A stretch of DNA of 64,000 bases from assembly GCF_004792685.1 (NCBI RefSeq), contig NZ_SRXT01000006.1:1-64000 (forward strand). The letters are read 5' to 3'. This stretch comes from Sphingomonas gei. GTDB lineage: Bacteria > Pseudomonadota > Alphaproteobacteria > Sphingomonadales > Sphingomonadaceae. Below the pieces are notes generated by a model. That model was not told the DNA's origin and did no database searches. It saw only the letters and a program-made list of their open reading frames with translations. The translations under genes were made by a program, and so were the position numbers. Within the stretch, counting starts at the first letter, position 1; each line of letters begins with the position of its first letter. Of this stretch, positions 24,423 through 32,440 are shown in pieces.

Positions 24423-24560
24423 ATGTCCCGCTCGCTTGTCGCGCTCCTTGTCGTCCTCCTCGTTGTGGTCGGGGGAATCATATTCCTCTCGACGCGCAGC
24501 TCCGAAAAGGAGCCGGTCCGCATGGAGAAGGTGGTCCCGCTTGATAACCTCACGAACTAA
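24423..24560 (+). CDS. Small single-pass membrane protein
   Basis: This 45-residue protein has one transmembrane helix (MSRSLVALLVVLLVVVGGII to about residue 24) and a short charged tail, TRSSEKEPVRMEKVVPLDNL. The tail would face the periplasm by the positive-inside rule. I do not recognise a family with a known function. Its last seven codons overlap the start region of the large exported protein that follows, so they are almost surely expressed together and may interact in the envelope. Confidence 0.66.
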   Translation: MSRSLVALLVVLLVVVGGIIFLSTRSSEKEPVRMEKVVPLDNLTN

Positions 24561-26325
24561 GGTTTCGCGGATCGGGCTGGCGGCTTTGCTGCTCGCCGGC
24601 GTGGGCGTGCCCGCGCTGGGGCAGGACACGCCCGAATCGCTGCTGCCGCCGGGGTTCGACGACCCCGCACCGACGCCTGCGCCTTCGCCCGGACCCTCGG
24701 CGGCGCCGACGCGCGCTGCCGATCCGCTGGCGCCGGTGGTGGGGGTGGCGCTTCCGGCAGATACCGCGCTCGGCAATGCCGCTGCCGGCGAGCCGGTGTC
24801 CGAGGTGCCGATCGACCTGTCCAAATACGAGCTGCCCGAATTCGCCAAGCATTCGCTCGATCGGGTGGGTGCGTTCGCGGCGGGGAATGCGGCGTTCCCT
24901 GCGGATTCGTTCGGCTCCAGCGACGGGCGTTTCCTGCAAGTTTTGATGCGGCGAATGAACGCGCCGGTCGCATCGCGCTGGGCGTCGATCGTGCTGCGGC
25001 GGGCACTGATGTCGCCGCTCGATACGCCGGCGGGGGTGAATGGCGCGGATTTCGCCGCCGACCGCGCCTGGGCGCTGCTGCGGATGGGCGAGGCCAATGC
25101 GGCGCGCGGCGTGATCGAGGACGTCGACACCGACAATTATACGCCCTGGCTCTATCAGGTGGCGATGCAGGCGGCGCTGGCGAACGGCGACCCGGCGGCT
25201 TTGTGCCCGATCGCCGACAAGGGAGCGGCGGCGATCGCGCAGCGCGGCTGGGCGCTTGCGCAGGCGATGTGCCTGGGGCTCGCCGGCAAACCCAACGAAG
25301 CGGGGCAATCGTTCAATCGCGCGCGTTCGGGGACGAGCCCGTCGGACATCGACAATCTGCTCGCCGAGAAAGTACTCGGCACCGGAGCGCAGGGGCGCCG
25401 GGCAGTGACGATCGAGTGGAACCCGGTGAGCCAGCTGACCGCGTGGCGCTGGGGACTGGCTACCGCGACGGGCGTCGAAGTGCCGGCCGATCTCTATCAA
25501 AGCGTCGGACCGCAGGTGCGCTATTGGCAGGCGCTCGCCCCGAACATCGATCCGGTGGCGCGCGTGGCTTCGGCCGAGTTGGCGGCGACGGCGGGGGTGT
25601 TTTCCAATGCCGGGCTGGTCGATCTCTATTCGGAGATCGAGCAGGGCGGCGATTCGGGCGCGGCGCAGACCGTCGCGCGCGACTTGCGCACCGCATATAC
25701 CGACGGCGATGTCGGCACGCGGATCAAGGCGCTGCGAACTTTGTGGGATGCCGCGAGCACCCCGCGCATGCGCTATGCCCGGCTGATCCTGACCGCGCGC
25801 GCGGCTTCGTGGATTCCGGCGAGCGACAAGGTGGAGGATGCCGACCGGCTGATCGCGTCGATGCTGTCGTCGGGTTACGACGCGGCGGCGCACGAATGGC
25901 GTGGGGTGGTCAAGCGTGGCGGCGAGGGCTGGGCGTTGCTTGCGCTGGCCGACGCTGGCGGCGCGGGGGTCACGGCGGGCGAGGTCACCGGGTTTGGCGA
26001 TGCGGGATCGCGGCGCAAGGCGCAGATGCTGCTTGCCGGGCTTGCCGGGCTCGGGCGGATGCGCTCGAGCGAGGCGCAGAATGCGGCGGCTTCGCTAGAT
26101 GTGGAGATCGGCGGGGTCAATAGCTGGACGCAGGCGATCGACGCCGCCGGGCAGCGCGGCGATGCCGCGACGGTGGCGCTGCTCGCGGGCGTGGGCATGC
26201 AATCGGTCAGCTGGGACTATGTCGCACCCGAAGCGCTGTTCCACATCGTCGCGGCGATGCGCGCGGCGGGGATGGTCAATTATGCGCGGATGATCGCCGT
26301 GGAGGCGGTCACGCGGTCGGCTTGA
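24541..26325 (+). CDS. Large exported protein of unknown function
   Basis: I do not recognise a named family in this 594-residue protein. The TTG at 24541 is the only start that puts a good signal peptide at the N-terminus (SRIGLAALLLAGVGVPALGQ). A Pro-rich stretch (PTPAPSPGPSAAP, about residues 45-60) follows, then long Ala- and Leu-rich helical sequence with pairs such as RAWALLRMGEANAARGVI and GWALAQAMCLGLAGKPNEAG that look like degenerate TPR-type helical repeats. It begins inside the 45-residue membrane-protein gene and its end overlaps the xerD start (TTGA). The arrangement suggests an envelope scaffold or chaperone-like role, but that is a guess. Confidence 0.75.
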   Translation: MITSRTKVSRIGLAALLLAGVGVPALGQDTPESLLPPGFDDPAPTPAPSPGPSAAPTRAADPLAPVVGVALPADTALGNAAAGEPVSEVPIDLSKYELPEFAKHSLDRVGAFAAGNAAFPADSFGSSDGRFLQVLMRRMNAPVASRWASIVLRRALMSPLDTPAGVNGADFAADRAWALLRMGEANAARGVIEDVDTDNYTPWLYQVAMQAALANGDPAALCPIADKGAAAIAQRGWALAQAMCLGLAGKPNEAGQSFNRARSGTSPSDIDNLLAEKVLGTGAQGRRAVTIEWNPVSQLTAWRWGLATATGVEVPADLYQSVGPQVRYWQALAPNIDPVARVASAELAATAGVFSNAGLVDLYSEIEQGGDSGAAQTVARDLRTAYTDGDVGTRIKALRTLWDAASTPRMRYARLILTARAASWIPASDKVEDADRLIASMLSSGYDAAAHEWRGVVKRGGEGWALLALADAGGAGVTAGEVTGFGDAGSRRKAQMLLAGLAGLGRMRSSEAQNAAASLDVEIGGVNSWTQAIDAAGQRGDAATVALLAGVGMQSVSWDYVAPEALFHIVAAMRAAGMVNYARMIAVEAVTRSA

Positions 26326-27245
26326 CCGAGTCTGCCGACCGCGCGCTGATCGAGCGCTTTCTCGAGATGATGCAGGCCGAGGCGGGCGCGGCGGGGAACA
26401 CCCTTGCAGCCTATGGCACCGACTTGCGGCTGGCGTCCGAGTTGCTCGAGGGGCGGCTCGGCGAGGCGGCGGCGAGCGATATCGAGCGGCTCGCGGGCGA
26501 ATGGCAGGCGCTGGCGCGATCGACCGTGGCGCGCAAGGCAGCAGCGCTGCGGCGGTTCTTCGCGTTCCTCGCCGACGAGGGGCTGCGCAAGGACGATCCG
26601 AGCGCCGCCCTCCCACGGCCGGGCACGACGCGCGCGCTGCCCAGGGTGCTGAGCGTCGAGGATATCGACGCCATGTTCGCCGTGATAGCGGTGCGGCAGG
26701 CGCGGGTGCCGCTCGATCCGCTCGATCTCAGGCTCGCGGCGCTGATCGAACTGCTCTACGGATCGGGGCTGCGCGCGACCGAATTGATGTCGCTGCCGCG
26801 CAACGCAGTGGCGCCCGACCGGCCGTATCTGATCCTCAAGGGCAAGGGCGGGCGCGAGCGGCTGGTGCCGATTTCGGACCGCGCGCGGGCGGCGGTGGCG
26901 GCGTGGCGCGAACATGTCGCGACCGGACGGCCATGGCTGTTTCCTTCGGGCAAGGGGCATCTTTCGCGGGTGCGGCTCTACCAATTGGTCCGCGCGCTCG
27001 CGGCGGAGGCGGGGATTCCGCCCGACCGGGTGAGCCCGCACGTGCTGCGCCACGCCTTTGCGACGCACCTGCTGGAGGGCGGCGCGGACCTGCGCGCGCT
27101 GCAGGCGATGCTGGGCCATGCCGATATCGCGACGACAGAGATCTACACGCATGTCGACAGCAAGCGGCTGGTCGAACTGGTCAACCAGCGGCACCCGCTG
27201 GGCGAGGCGCTGGGTGCCAAGCGGCCCACCACCCGTTCGTCCTGA
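26322..27245 (+). CDS. xerD: Tyrosine recombinase XerD-type
   Basis: This 307-residue protein has an N-terminal SAM-like core-binding domain (ALIERFLEMMQAEAGAAGNT) and a catalytic domain with Arg in GSGLRATEL, Lys in LKGKGGRER, HVLRHAFATHLL (His and Arg), LGHADI, and the nucleophile Tyr in TTEIYTHV. It resolves chromosome dimers at dif with a XerC partner. I favour XerD over XerC from the ending (VELVNQRHPLG) but cannot separate them surely. A TTG start overlaps the preceding stop. The last codons and stop (27233-27245) lie inside a dispersed repeat. Confidence 0.88.
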   Translation: MTESADRALIERFLEMMQAEAGAAGNTLAAYGTDLRLASELLEGRLGEAAASDIERLAGEWQALARSTVARKAAALRRFFAFLADEGLRKDDPSAALPRPGTTRALPRVLSVEDIDAMFAVIAVRQARVPLDPLDLRLAALIELLYGSGLRATELMSLPRNAVAPDRPYLILKGKGGRERLVPISDRARAAVAAWREHVATGRPWLFPSGKGHLSRVRLYQLVRALAAEAGIPPDRVSPHVLRHAFATHLLEGGADLRALQAMLGHADIATTEIYTHVDSKRLVELVNQRHPLGEALGAKRPTTRSS

Positions 27246-27318
27246 GCTTGTCGGAGGGCATTTTTCGCAGGCGCACGGCCAGACTAGAGCGGCGCTTCGA
27301 CAGGCTCAGCGCGAACGG
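27233..27318. repeat. CCGTTCG...CGAACGG palindrome overlapping the xerD stop
   Basis: Arms CCGTTCGTCCTGAGCTTGTC (27233 on) and GACAGGCTCAGCGCGAACGG (ending 27318) match the core of the elements at 7982-8067 and 36743-36827, but the outer CTAG arms are missing here. The left arm encodes the final residues and the TGA of xerD. Confidence 0.82.
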
Positions 27319-27383
27319 GAATGTGGCGGGTGTCGCCGCCGCGCGCGTTGACGCGAAGCCCGACGCATCCTAACCGCGAGCCG

Positions 27384-28331
27384 ATGGCAACCTTCCTCGA
27401 CTTCGAGAAACCGATCGCCGAGCTGCAGAGCCGGATCGACGAACTGCGCCGCACCGCCGAGGGTGGCGCGGTCGATATCCAGGCCGAGATCGCACCGCTC
27501 CAGGCCAAGGCCGAGCGGCTGCTGCAGGAGACCTATGCCAAGCTGTCACCGTGGCAGAAGACGCAGGTCGCTCGGCATCCCGAGCGGCCGCACTTCAAGC
27601 ATTATGTCGCGGGGCTGATCGAGGATTTCACCCCGCTGGGCGGCGACCGTGCCTTTGCCGACGACAATGCGATCATCGGCGGGCTCGGGCGCTTCCGCGG
27701 CCGCCGGGTGATGGTGATCGGCCATGAGAAAGGCGACGACACCACCAGCCGGCTCAAGCACAATTTCGGGATGGGCAAGCCCGAGGGCTATCGCAAGGCG
27801 ATCCGGCTGATGCGGCTCGCCGACAAGTTCCGGCTGCCGGTGCTGACGCTGGTCGACACTTCGGGCGCTTTCCCGGGCGTCCAGGCCGAGGAGCGCGGCC
27901 AGGCCGAAGCGATCGCGCGCTCGACCGAGATGTGCCTCAATCTGGGGGTCCCGCTGGTCGCGACGATCCTTGGCGAGGGGGGCTCGGGCGGCGCCGTCGC
28001 GCTAGCGGCGGGCAACCAGGTGCTGATGATGGAGCACGCAGTCTATTCGGTGATCTCGCCCGAGGGCTGCGCATCGATCCTGTGGCGCACCGCCGACAAG
28101 GCGGCCGATGCCGCCGAGGCGATGAAGGTGACGGCGCAGCATCTCAAGGAGCTGAAGGTGATCGACGGGATCATCGCCGAGCCGCTGGGCGGGGCGCATC
28201 GCGACCCCGGCGCGGCAGTGCAGGCGCTGGGCGATGCGGTGGAGGCGGCGCTGGACGGGCTCGACGGGCTTGCACCCGAGGCATTGCGCCAGGCGCGGCG
28301 CGCCAAGTTCCTCGCGATGGGCCGGGTCTGA
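27384..28331 (+). CDS. accA: Acetyl-CoA carboxylase carboxyltransferase subunit alpha
   Basis: This 315-residue crotonase-fold protein forms the carboxyltransferase with AccD and moves CO2 from biotin to acetyl-CoA, the committed step of fatty-acid synthesis. It opens with [20 protein letters not shown], then has TPWQK-like helix [48 protein letters not shown]-type [18 protein letters not shown], and the oxyanion glycines in [11 protein letters not shown]. Length and all motifs are normal. It stands alone; a hairpin at 28348 probably ends the transcript. Confidence 0.97.
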   Translation: MATFLDFEKPIAELQSRIDELRRTAEGGAVDIQAEIAPLQAKAERLLQETYAKLSPWQKTQVARHPERPHFKHYVAGLIEDFTPLGGDRAFADDNAIIGGLGRFRGRRVMVIGHEKGDDTTSRLKHNFGMGKPEGYRKAIRLMRLADKFRLPVLTLVDTSGAFPGVQAEERGQAEAIARSTEMCLNLGVPLVATILGEGGSGGAVALAAGNQVLMMEHAVYSVISPEGCASILWRTADKAADAAEAMKVTAQHLKELKVIDGIIAEPLGGAHRDPGAAVQALGDAVEAALDGLDGLAPEALRQARRAKFLAMGRV

Positions 28332-28347
28332 GCGCTGCCGCAAAGAT

Positions 28348-28381
28348 AAAGGGCGGCGAAACCGAGGTTCCACCGCCCTTT
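28348..28381 (-). terminator. Rho-independent terminator, pilin unit 1 (probably bidirectional)
   Basis: The stem AAAGGGCGG/CCGCCCTTT encloses a smaller GAACC/GGTTC pairing. Read on the minus strand it is followed by ATCTTT-like T-rich bases and lies 22 bases after the pilin stop. It also lies 17 bases after the accA stop and could serve both. Confidence 0.8.
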
Positions 28382-28402
28382 CTGAACTCGGCCGAATGAG
28401 GA

Positions 28403-28564
28403 CTAGGTAGCCTTCATGTTCGACGTGACGTTGCCGAAGGTCGTGTTGAGCTGGTTGCCCAGGCCCTGCATCGCGGCAATCGCAGCGACCGCAATGAGGG
28501 CGGCAATGAGGCCGTACTCGATTGCGGTGGCGCCCTTGGTATTCTTCAGAAACTTGCGGATCAT
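28403..28564 (-). CDS. Flp family type IVb pilin, copy 1
   Basis: This 53-residue prepilin opens MIRKFLKNTKGATAIEYGLI. The prepilin-peptidase (TadV) site is KG|ATAIEY, with the Glu5 and Tyr6 of Flp pilins, followed by the hydrophobic helix IAALIAVAAIAAM and a short tail QLNTTFGNVTSNM. Processed pilin polymerises into Flp fibres that mediate surface attachment. The start at 28564 has GGGAGAG upstream. No tad/cpa assembly genes lie in this window, so assembly depends on a remote locus. Confidence 0.93.
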   Translation of the reverse strand: MIRKFLKNTKGATAIEYGLIAALIAVAAIAAMQGLGNQLNTTFGNVTSNMKAT

Positions 28565-28680
28565 CGATACTCTCCCACAGGAACGATGGCGAGCGCGAGC
28601 GGCGCAGCCCTCGTTCCATATGCGGAATGAATCTCAATAAAACATGAACATGCGCAACTCTGCAGGTATTCTCACATGAA

Positions 28681-28713
28681 AAAGGGCGGCGAAACCGAGG
28701 TTCCACCGCCCTT
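28681..28713 (-). terminator. Rho-independent terminator, pilin unit 2
   Basis: On the minus strand AAGGGCGG..CCGCCCTT is followed by TTTTTC. The 32-base hairpin is the same sequence as the one at 28349-28380, so gene and terminator were duplicated together. Confidence 0.85.
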
Positions 28714-28735
28714 ATATTCTTCAGTCGCGTGAAGA

Positions 28736-28903
28736 CTAGGTAGCCTTCATGTTCGACGTGACGTTGCCGAAGGTCTTGTTGAGCTGATTGCCCAGACCCT
28801 GCATCGCGGCAATTGCGGCGACAGCGATGAGAGCGGCGATCAGGCCATACTCGATCGCGGTGGCGCCCTTGGAATTCTTAACGAAGTTGCGAATCTTCTG
28901 CAT
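28736..28903 (-). CDS. Flp family type IVb pilin, copy 2
   Basis: This 55-residue prepilin is nearly identical to copy 1 over its whole mature part: KG|ATAIEYGLIAAL, then the same helix, ending QLNKTFGNVTSNMKAT. The leader differs (MQKIRNFVKNSKG), so the two have diverged mostly before the cleavage site. It has its own terminator at 28681-28713. An ATG at 28903 with CGGTTATG context was chosen because it gives the normal leader length of about 12. Confidence 0.93.
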   Translation of the reverse strand: MQKIRNFVKNSKGATAIEYGLIAALIAVAAIAAMQGLGNQLNKTFGNVTSNMKAT

Positions 28904-29025
28904 AACCGGTCTCCAACGTTCAGGAAGTACTTCAATCACCCGGCCGGCCCGGATACCCGGTACGGCATCACCGGTCCTACGCGGGGGAAGTAAAGAAACG
29001 CCTAAATCGGACAACTACTTAGCCG

Positions 29026-29217
29026 TTAACCCTGCTCTCCGGCGGTCTGCACTTTGGTGCTGACACGGTCCCAGATACCGCTGGTCACTTGCCCGAGCGC
29101 GAGCAACGCGGCCATGATGGCGAGCACGATCAGCGCGCAGATCAGGCCATATTCGACTGCCGTCGCCGCTTTCGAATCGCGGATCAGGCGCTGGAACGTC
29201 TCGACAAGGGCTCGCAT
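29026..29217 (-). CDS. Flp family type IVb pilin, divergent copy 3
   Basis: This 63-residue prepilin has a leader MRALVETFQRLIRDSK, the cleavage region KA|ATAVEYGLICAL, and a hydrophobic helix IVLAIMAALLALG, followed by a longer tail SGIWDRVSTKVQTAGEQG. The Glu5-Tyr6 pair is kept. It is clearly more distant than copies 1 and 2 and carries a cysteine in the helix, so it may be a minor pilin. GGGGAGAAG lies ahead of the ATG. Confidence 0.88.
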   Translation of the reverse strand: MRALVETFQRLIRDSKAATAVEYGLICALIVLAIMAALLALGQVTSGIWDRVSTKVQTAGEQG

Positions 29218-29273
29218 AACGCCCGCTTCTCCCCCACAGGATTTGGCGGACATAAACGAGGAGCGTTAACGAA

Positions 29274-29729
29274 GTGTCGAGTGCCGTTTCCGGATTATTG
29301 CTGGTGGTGGCGGTCGCGCTCGTCGACCGGAAAGGGCGCGTGCTGGTCCAGCAGCGACCACCAGGGAAGCCGATGGCGGGGCTGTGGGAATTTCCCGGCG
29401 GCAAGGTCGAGCCGGCCGAGACGCCCGAGGCGGCGCTGGCGCGCGAGCTGGCGGAGGAGCTGGGGATCCAGGTCGCGACCGAGTCGCTGGTGCCGCTGGC
29501 GTTTGCGAGCGAGGGGCTGGGCGCGCGGCATCTGCTGCTGCTGCTCTATGTTGCGCGAAACTGGCAGGGAACGCCCGAGCCGCGGCACGCCAGCGCGCTG
29601 CAATGGGTGCGTCCGGGTGAGATGCGCGGGCTGGCGATGCCGCCGGCGGACGTGCCGCTGGTCGATGCGCTGGAGCAGCTGCTCGACGGCACCAATCGGG
29701 CGCGTGACTCTAATCCGGCCGCGGCTTGA
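29274..29729 (+). CDS. mutT: (Deoxy)nucleoside triphosphate pyrophosphohydrolase, MutT type
   Basis: This 151-residue Nudix hydrolase has the full Nudix box GGKVEPAETPEAALARELAEEL, preceded by VLVQQRPPGKPMAGLWEFPG, the typical MutT approach. MutT clears 8-oxo-dGTP so that oxidised guanine is not built into DNA. The GTG at 29274 follows GAGGAGCG. Its 3' end overlaps the end of the opposite-strand methyltransferase by about 20 bases. MutT is the best fit among related NTP hydrolases. Confidence 0.88.
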   Translation: MSSAVSGLLLVVAVALVDRKGRVLVQQRPPGKPMAGLWEFPGGKVEPAETPEAALARELAEELGIQVATESLVPLAFASEGLGARHLLLLLYVARNWQGTPEPRHASALQWVRPGEMRGLAMPPADVPLVDALEQLLDGTNRARDSNPAAA

Positions 29730-30555
29730 GCGCATCCGCAAGCGACGCGGTCGCGCTGCCGGGACGCGCAGCCTTGGGCTGCGACGGATCGGGCGCCCAG
29801 CCGGTGAGATAGACGATCTCGAAGCGTTCGGGGGTGCGGCCGTCGGGCTCGGCGCGATCGGCGAAGGCGGCGGATGCACGTACCAGCGTGTCGCGAGTGA
29901 GCGGCGCAGGATTCGGGAGCAGGTTGGTCGCGGCCATGCCGCGCAGGTCGCGCAGCAGATTGGGCAGCCCGGCATAGCGCACCATTAGAGTCTCGACGTC
30001 GGAAACCGGCAGCGCGAAGCCGGCACGGGATAGCAAGTCCCCACCGGCGCGCACATCGATCTGCGGGTGGAAGCGCGCGGACGGGCGATCGGACTCGGCC
30101 TCGCGCAGGCAGCTGCGCAGCGTGGCGAGCGTGCCGGCGCCAGCAAAGGCCGCAAGGAACAGCCCGTCGGGGCGCAGCACGCGACGGGCGAGGGCGAGCG
30201 CGCCGGGCACGTCGTTGACTTGATCGAGCGCGCCGACCGAGACCACCAGATCAAATGACGAATCGGCGAAAGGGAGGCGGTCCTCGTCGGCCTGGACCCC
30301 GCCGGCGGCCTTCGCGAATCCGAAGCCGGCATCGAGGCGGGCGATACGCGCGCCCGGGATTTCCATGTCACCCGAGAAGCTGCCGAGGTCGAGCACGTCG
30401 TGGAACTCGCGTTTCACGGCGTCGAGGCGTTCGAGCAGCCCTTCCAGCATATGCTCGCGCAGGAAGGCGAAGCCGGCATAATCGGGGGCGGCGCGATCGC
30501 GGCGGCGGCGGCGCAGCGCGCGGGCGAAGATTTCGGAGTTTTCGGAGTCGGGCAC
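29710..30555 (-). CDS. Class I SAM-dependent methyltransferase, BioC/NDUFAF5-like
   Basis: The protein (281 residues) begins near PDSENSEIFARALRRRRRDRAA, a hallmark of the NDUFAF5-like branch. It has a SAM-binding DVLDLGSFSGDM loop, DEDRLPFADSSFDLVVSVGAL (motif II), and a C-terminal helical part. Relatives hydroxylate or methylate a subunit of respiratory complex I; others are BioC. The GTG at 30555 gives the family N-terminus. An alternative ATG at 30600 would share the bases CATG with the divergent comF start. The transcript runs away from comF. Confidence 0.82.
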   Translation of the reverse strand: MPDSENSEIFARALRRRRRDRAAPDYAGFAFLREHMLEGLLERLDAVKREFHDVLDLGSFSGDMEIPGARIARLDAGFGFAKAAGGVQADEDRLPFADSSFDLVVSVGALDQVNDVPGALALARRVLRPDGLFLAAFAGAGTLATLRSCLREAESDRPSARFHPQIDVRAGGDLLSRAGFALPVSDVETLMVRYAGLPNLLRDLRGMAATNLLPNPAPLTRDTLVRASAAFADRAEPDGRTPERFEIVYLTGWAPDPSQPKAARPGSATASLADALKPRPD

Positions 30556-30598
30556 GGCCGGCTTGTGCAGCGTGGCCGCGCCCGCGACAAGGAGCGAC

Positions 30599-31330
30599 AT
30601 GGCTGCGCTCGCTTCCCTTGCCCGGCTCGCCGACCTCGCACTGCCACCGCGCTGCCCGGGCTGCGGCGTGGTCACGGCGGCGGACCACCGCTTCTGCGCT
30701 GCGTGCTGGGGAAGCCTGCGCTTCCTCGGGCCGCCATGGTGTGCCCGCTGCCAGCTGCCGTTCGAATTCGACCGCGGGGAAGGTGCACTGTGCGGCGAGT
30801 GCCTTGCCGAGCCGCCGCCGCATGACGGGGTGCGGGCGGCGGTGGCTTACGGCGATGTCGCGCGCGACGTTGCGCTCAAGCTCAAATATTCGGGGAGACT
30901 GGCCTGCGCGCAGACGATGGCCCGGGCGATGGTGCGGCTGATGCCCGATGGCGCCGAGCTGCTGGTGCCAGTTCCGCTCCACCGGTGGCGGATATGGTCG
31001 CGGGGGTTCAATCAGGCGGCGCTGATTGCCGCGGCGCTTTCGCGGGCAACCGGCGTGCCCGCCGATATGGAGCTGGTGCGACGGGTCAAGGCGACTCCGG
31101 TGCTGCGCGGGCTGGGCCCCCACGGCCGCGCCAAGGCGGTGGTGGGGGCCTTTGCGCTGGCGAAAGACGCGAAGGCCAGGATCAGCGGCAAGGCCGTGGT
31201 GCTGGTCGACGATGTCCATACCAGCGGCGCGACCGCTAGCGCCTGCGCCCGCGTGCTGAAGCGCGGCGGCGCGGACAAAGTGATCCTTCTGTGCTGGGCG
31301 CGCGTTCTGGAAGACGAGGCGCTGGATTGA
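30599..31330 (+). CDS. ComF family phosphoribosyltransferase-like protein
   Basis: This 243-residue protein has an N-terminal zinc-finger region (PPRCPGCG, FCAACW, WCARCQLPF, CGECL: CxxC pairs) and a C-terminal type I phosphoribosyltransferase fold with VLVDDVHTSGATASAC as the PRPP loop. ComF supports DNA uptake during natural transformation; in non-competent bacteria its role is unclear. AAGGAG lies seven bases before the ATG. It leads comF-grxC-nitrilase-DUF1178 on the plus strand. Confidence 0.9.
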   Translation: MAALASLARLADLALPPRCPGCGVVTAADHRFCAACWGSLRFLGPPWCARCQLPFEFDRGEGALCGECLAEPPPHDGVRAAVAYGDVARDVALKLKYSGRLACAQTMARAMVRLMPDGAELLVPVPLHRWRIWSRGFNQAALIAAALSRATGVPADMELVRRVKATPVLRGLGPHGRAKAVVGAFALAKDAKARISGKAVVLVDDVHTSGATASACARVLKRGGADKVILLCWARVLEDEALD

Positions 31331-31361
31331 CAAGCGCCGCCCGGGTCCACAATTCGAGGCG

Positions 31362-31622
31362 ATGATGGCCAAGATCGAAATCTACACCAAGGCATTCTGC
31401 CCGTATTGCACGCGCGCCAAGGCGCTGCTCGACTTCAAGCGAGTCGAATATGAGGAAATCGACATCAGCATGGGCGGGCCGCGGCGCCAGGAGATGCTGC
31501 AGCGCGCCAGGGGCCGCACCACCGTGCCGCAGGTGTTCATCGACGGAAAGCATATCGGTGGATCGGACGATCTCGCCGCGCTCGAGCATCAGGGCGGGCT
31601 GGACCCGCTACTGAGCGCATGA
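31362..31622 (+). CDS. grxC: Glutaredoxin 3 (GrxC)
   Basis: This 86-residue glutaredoxin has the dithiol active site FCPYCTRAKALL, cis-proline TTVPQVFIDG, and the glutathione-binding GGSDDL. It reduces protein and glutathione disulfides in the cytoplasm. Two consecutive ATG codons at 31362 and 31365 are both possible starts. The stop overlaps the amidase start by 4 bases (ATGA), so the next gene, which also handles glutathione, is coupled to it. Confidence 0.95.
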   Translation: MMAKIEIYTKAFCPYCTRAKALLDFKRVEYEEIDISMGGPRRQEMLQRARGRTTVPQVFIDGKHIGGSDDLAALEHQGGLDPLLSA

Positions 31623-32440
31623 AGGCGGCGCTGCTCCAGATGACCAGCGGGATCGACCCCGCGGCGAATGCGCGCGTGCTGGTCGAGGGTGTGGAGCAGG
31701 CGAAGGCGAGTGGAGCGGCGATGCTGTTCACCCCCGAAATGTCCGGACTGCTCGATCGTGACCGCGATCGGGCGGCCGGATCGCTGACCCGGGAGGAGGA
31801 CGATCGCGTGCTGACTTCCGTGCGCGAGGCAGCGGCGAAGCGGGGCATGTGGGTGCATCTGGGTAGCCTGGCGGTGCTGCGCGAAGACGGCAAGCTCGCC
31901 AATCGTGGTTTCGTGATCGACGACACCGGGGCGATCCGGGCGCGCTATGACAAGATGCATTTGTTCGACGTAGATCTCCCGACCGGCGAGAGCTGGCGCG
32001 AATCGAACAGCTATGCGCCGGGCGAGCGGGCAGTGACGGTGCAGACGCCGCTCGGCGTGCTCGGCCTCGCGATTTGCTATGATCTGCGCTTTCCCGACCT
32101 GTTCCGCGCGCTGAGCGATGCCGGCGCGACCTTGCTGGCGGTGCCGGCGGCGTTCACTCGGCCGACCGGCGCGGCGCACTGGCATGTGCTGCTGCGCGCG
32201 CGGGCGATCGAGGCGGGGGCGTTCGTGATCGCAGCTGCGCAGACCGGCATGCACGAGGACGGACGCGCGACTTATGGCCATTCGCTGGTTGCGGATCCGT
32301 GGGGCGAGCTGCTGCTCGACATGGGCGAGCCGGCAGGTGTGGGCTTTGCCGAGATCGACTCGGCGCGCACCGAGGCAGCGCGCAGCCGGGTGCCGGTGCT
32401 CCGCCATCGCCGCGCGATCCCGCCGGTCGAGGCGTTTTGA
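31619..32440 (+). CDS. Carbon-nitrogen hydrolase, Nit2/deaminated-glutathione amidase type
   Basis: This 273-residue nitrilase-superfamily enzyme has the catalytic triad Glu in FTPEMSGLL, Lys in RYDKMHLFDVD, and Cys in LAICYDLRFPDLF. The DLRFP stretch and the spacing match the branch that includes omega-amidase and deaminated-glutathione amidase. Next to glutaredoxin a role in glutathione repair (removing amide from deaminated glutathione) is attractive; this is inferred from position and family. It starts within the grxC stop. Confidence 0.87.
   Translation: MKAALLQMTSGIDPAANARVLVEGVEQAKASGAAMLFTPEMSGLLDRDRDRAAGSLTREEDDRVLTSVREAAAKRGMWVHLGSLAVLREDGKLANRGFVIDDTGAIRARYDKMHLFDVDLPTGESWRESNSYAPGERAVTVQTPLGVLGLAICYDLRFPDLFRALSDAGATLLAVPAAFTRPTGAAHWHVLLRARAIEAGAFVIAAAQTGMHEDGRATYGHSLVADPWGELLLDMGEPAGVGFAEIDSARTEAARSRVPVLRHRRAIPPVEAF

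Noticed and set aside
26322..27245. Tyrosine recombinase as the integrase of a mobile island
   Set aside because: It has the XerD domain plan and lies among housekeeping genes; there is no tRNA attachment site, direct repeat or cargo next to it.
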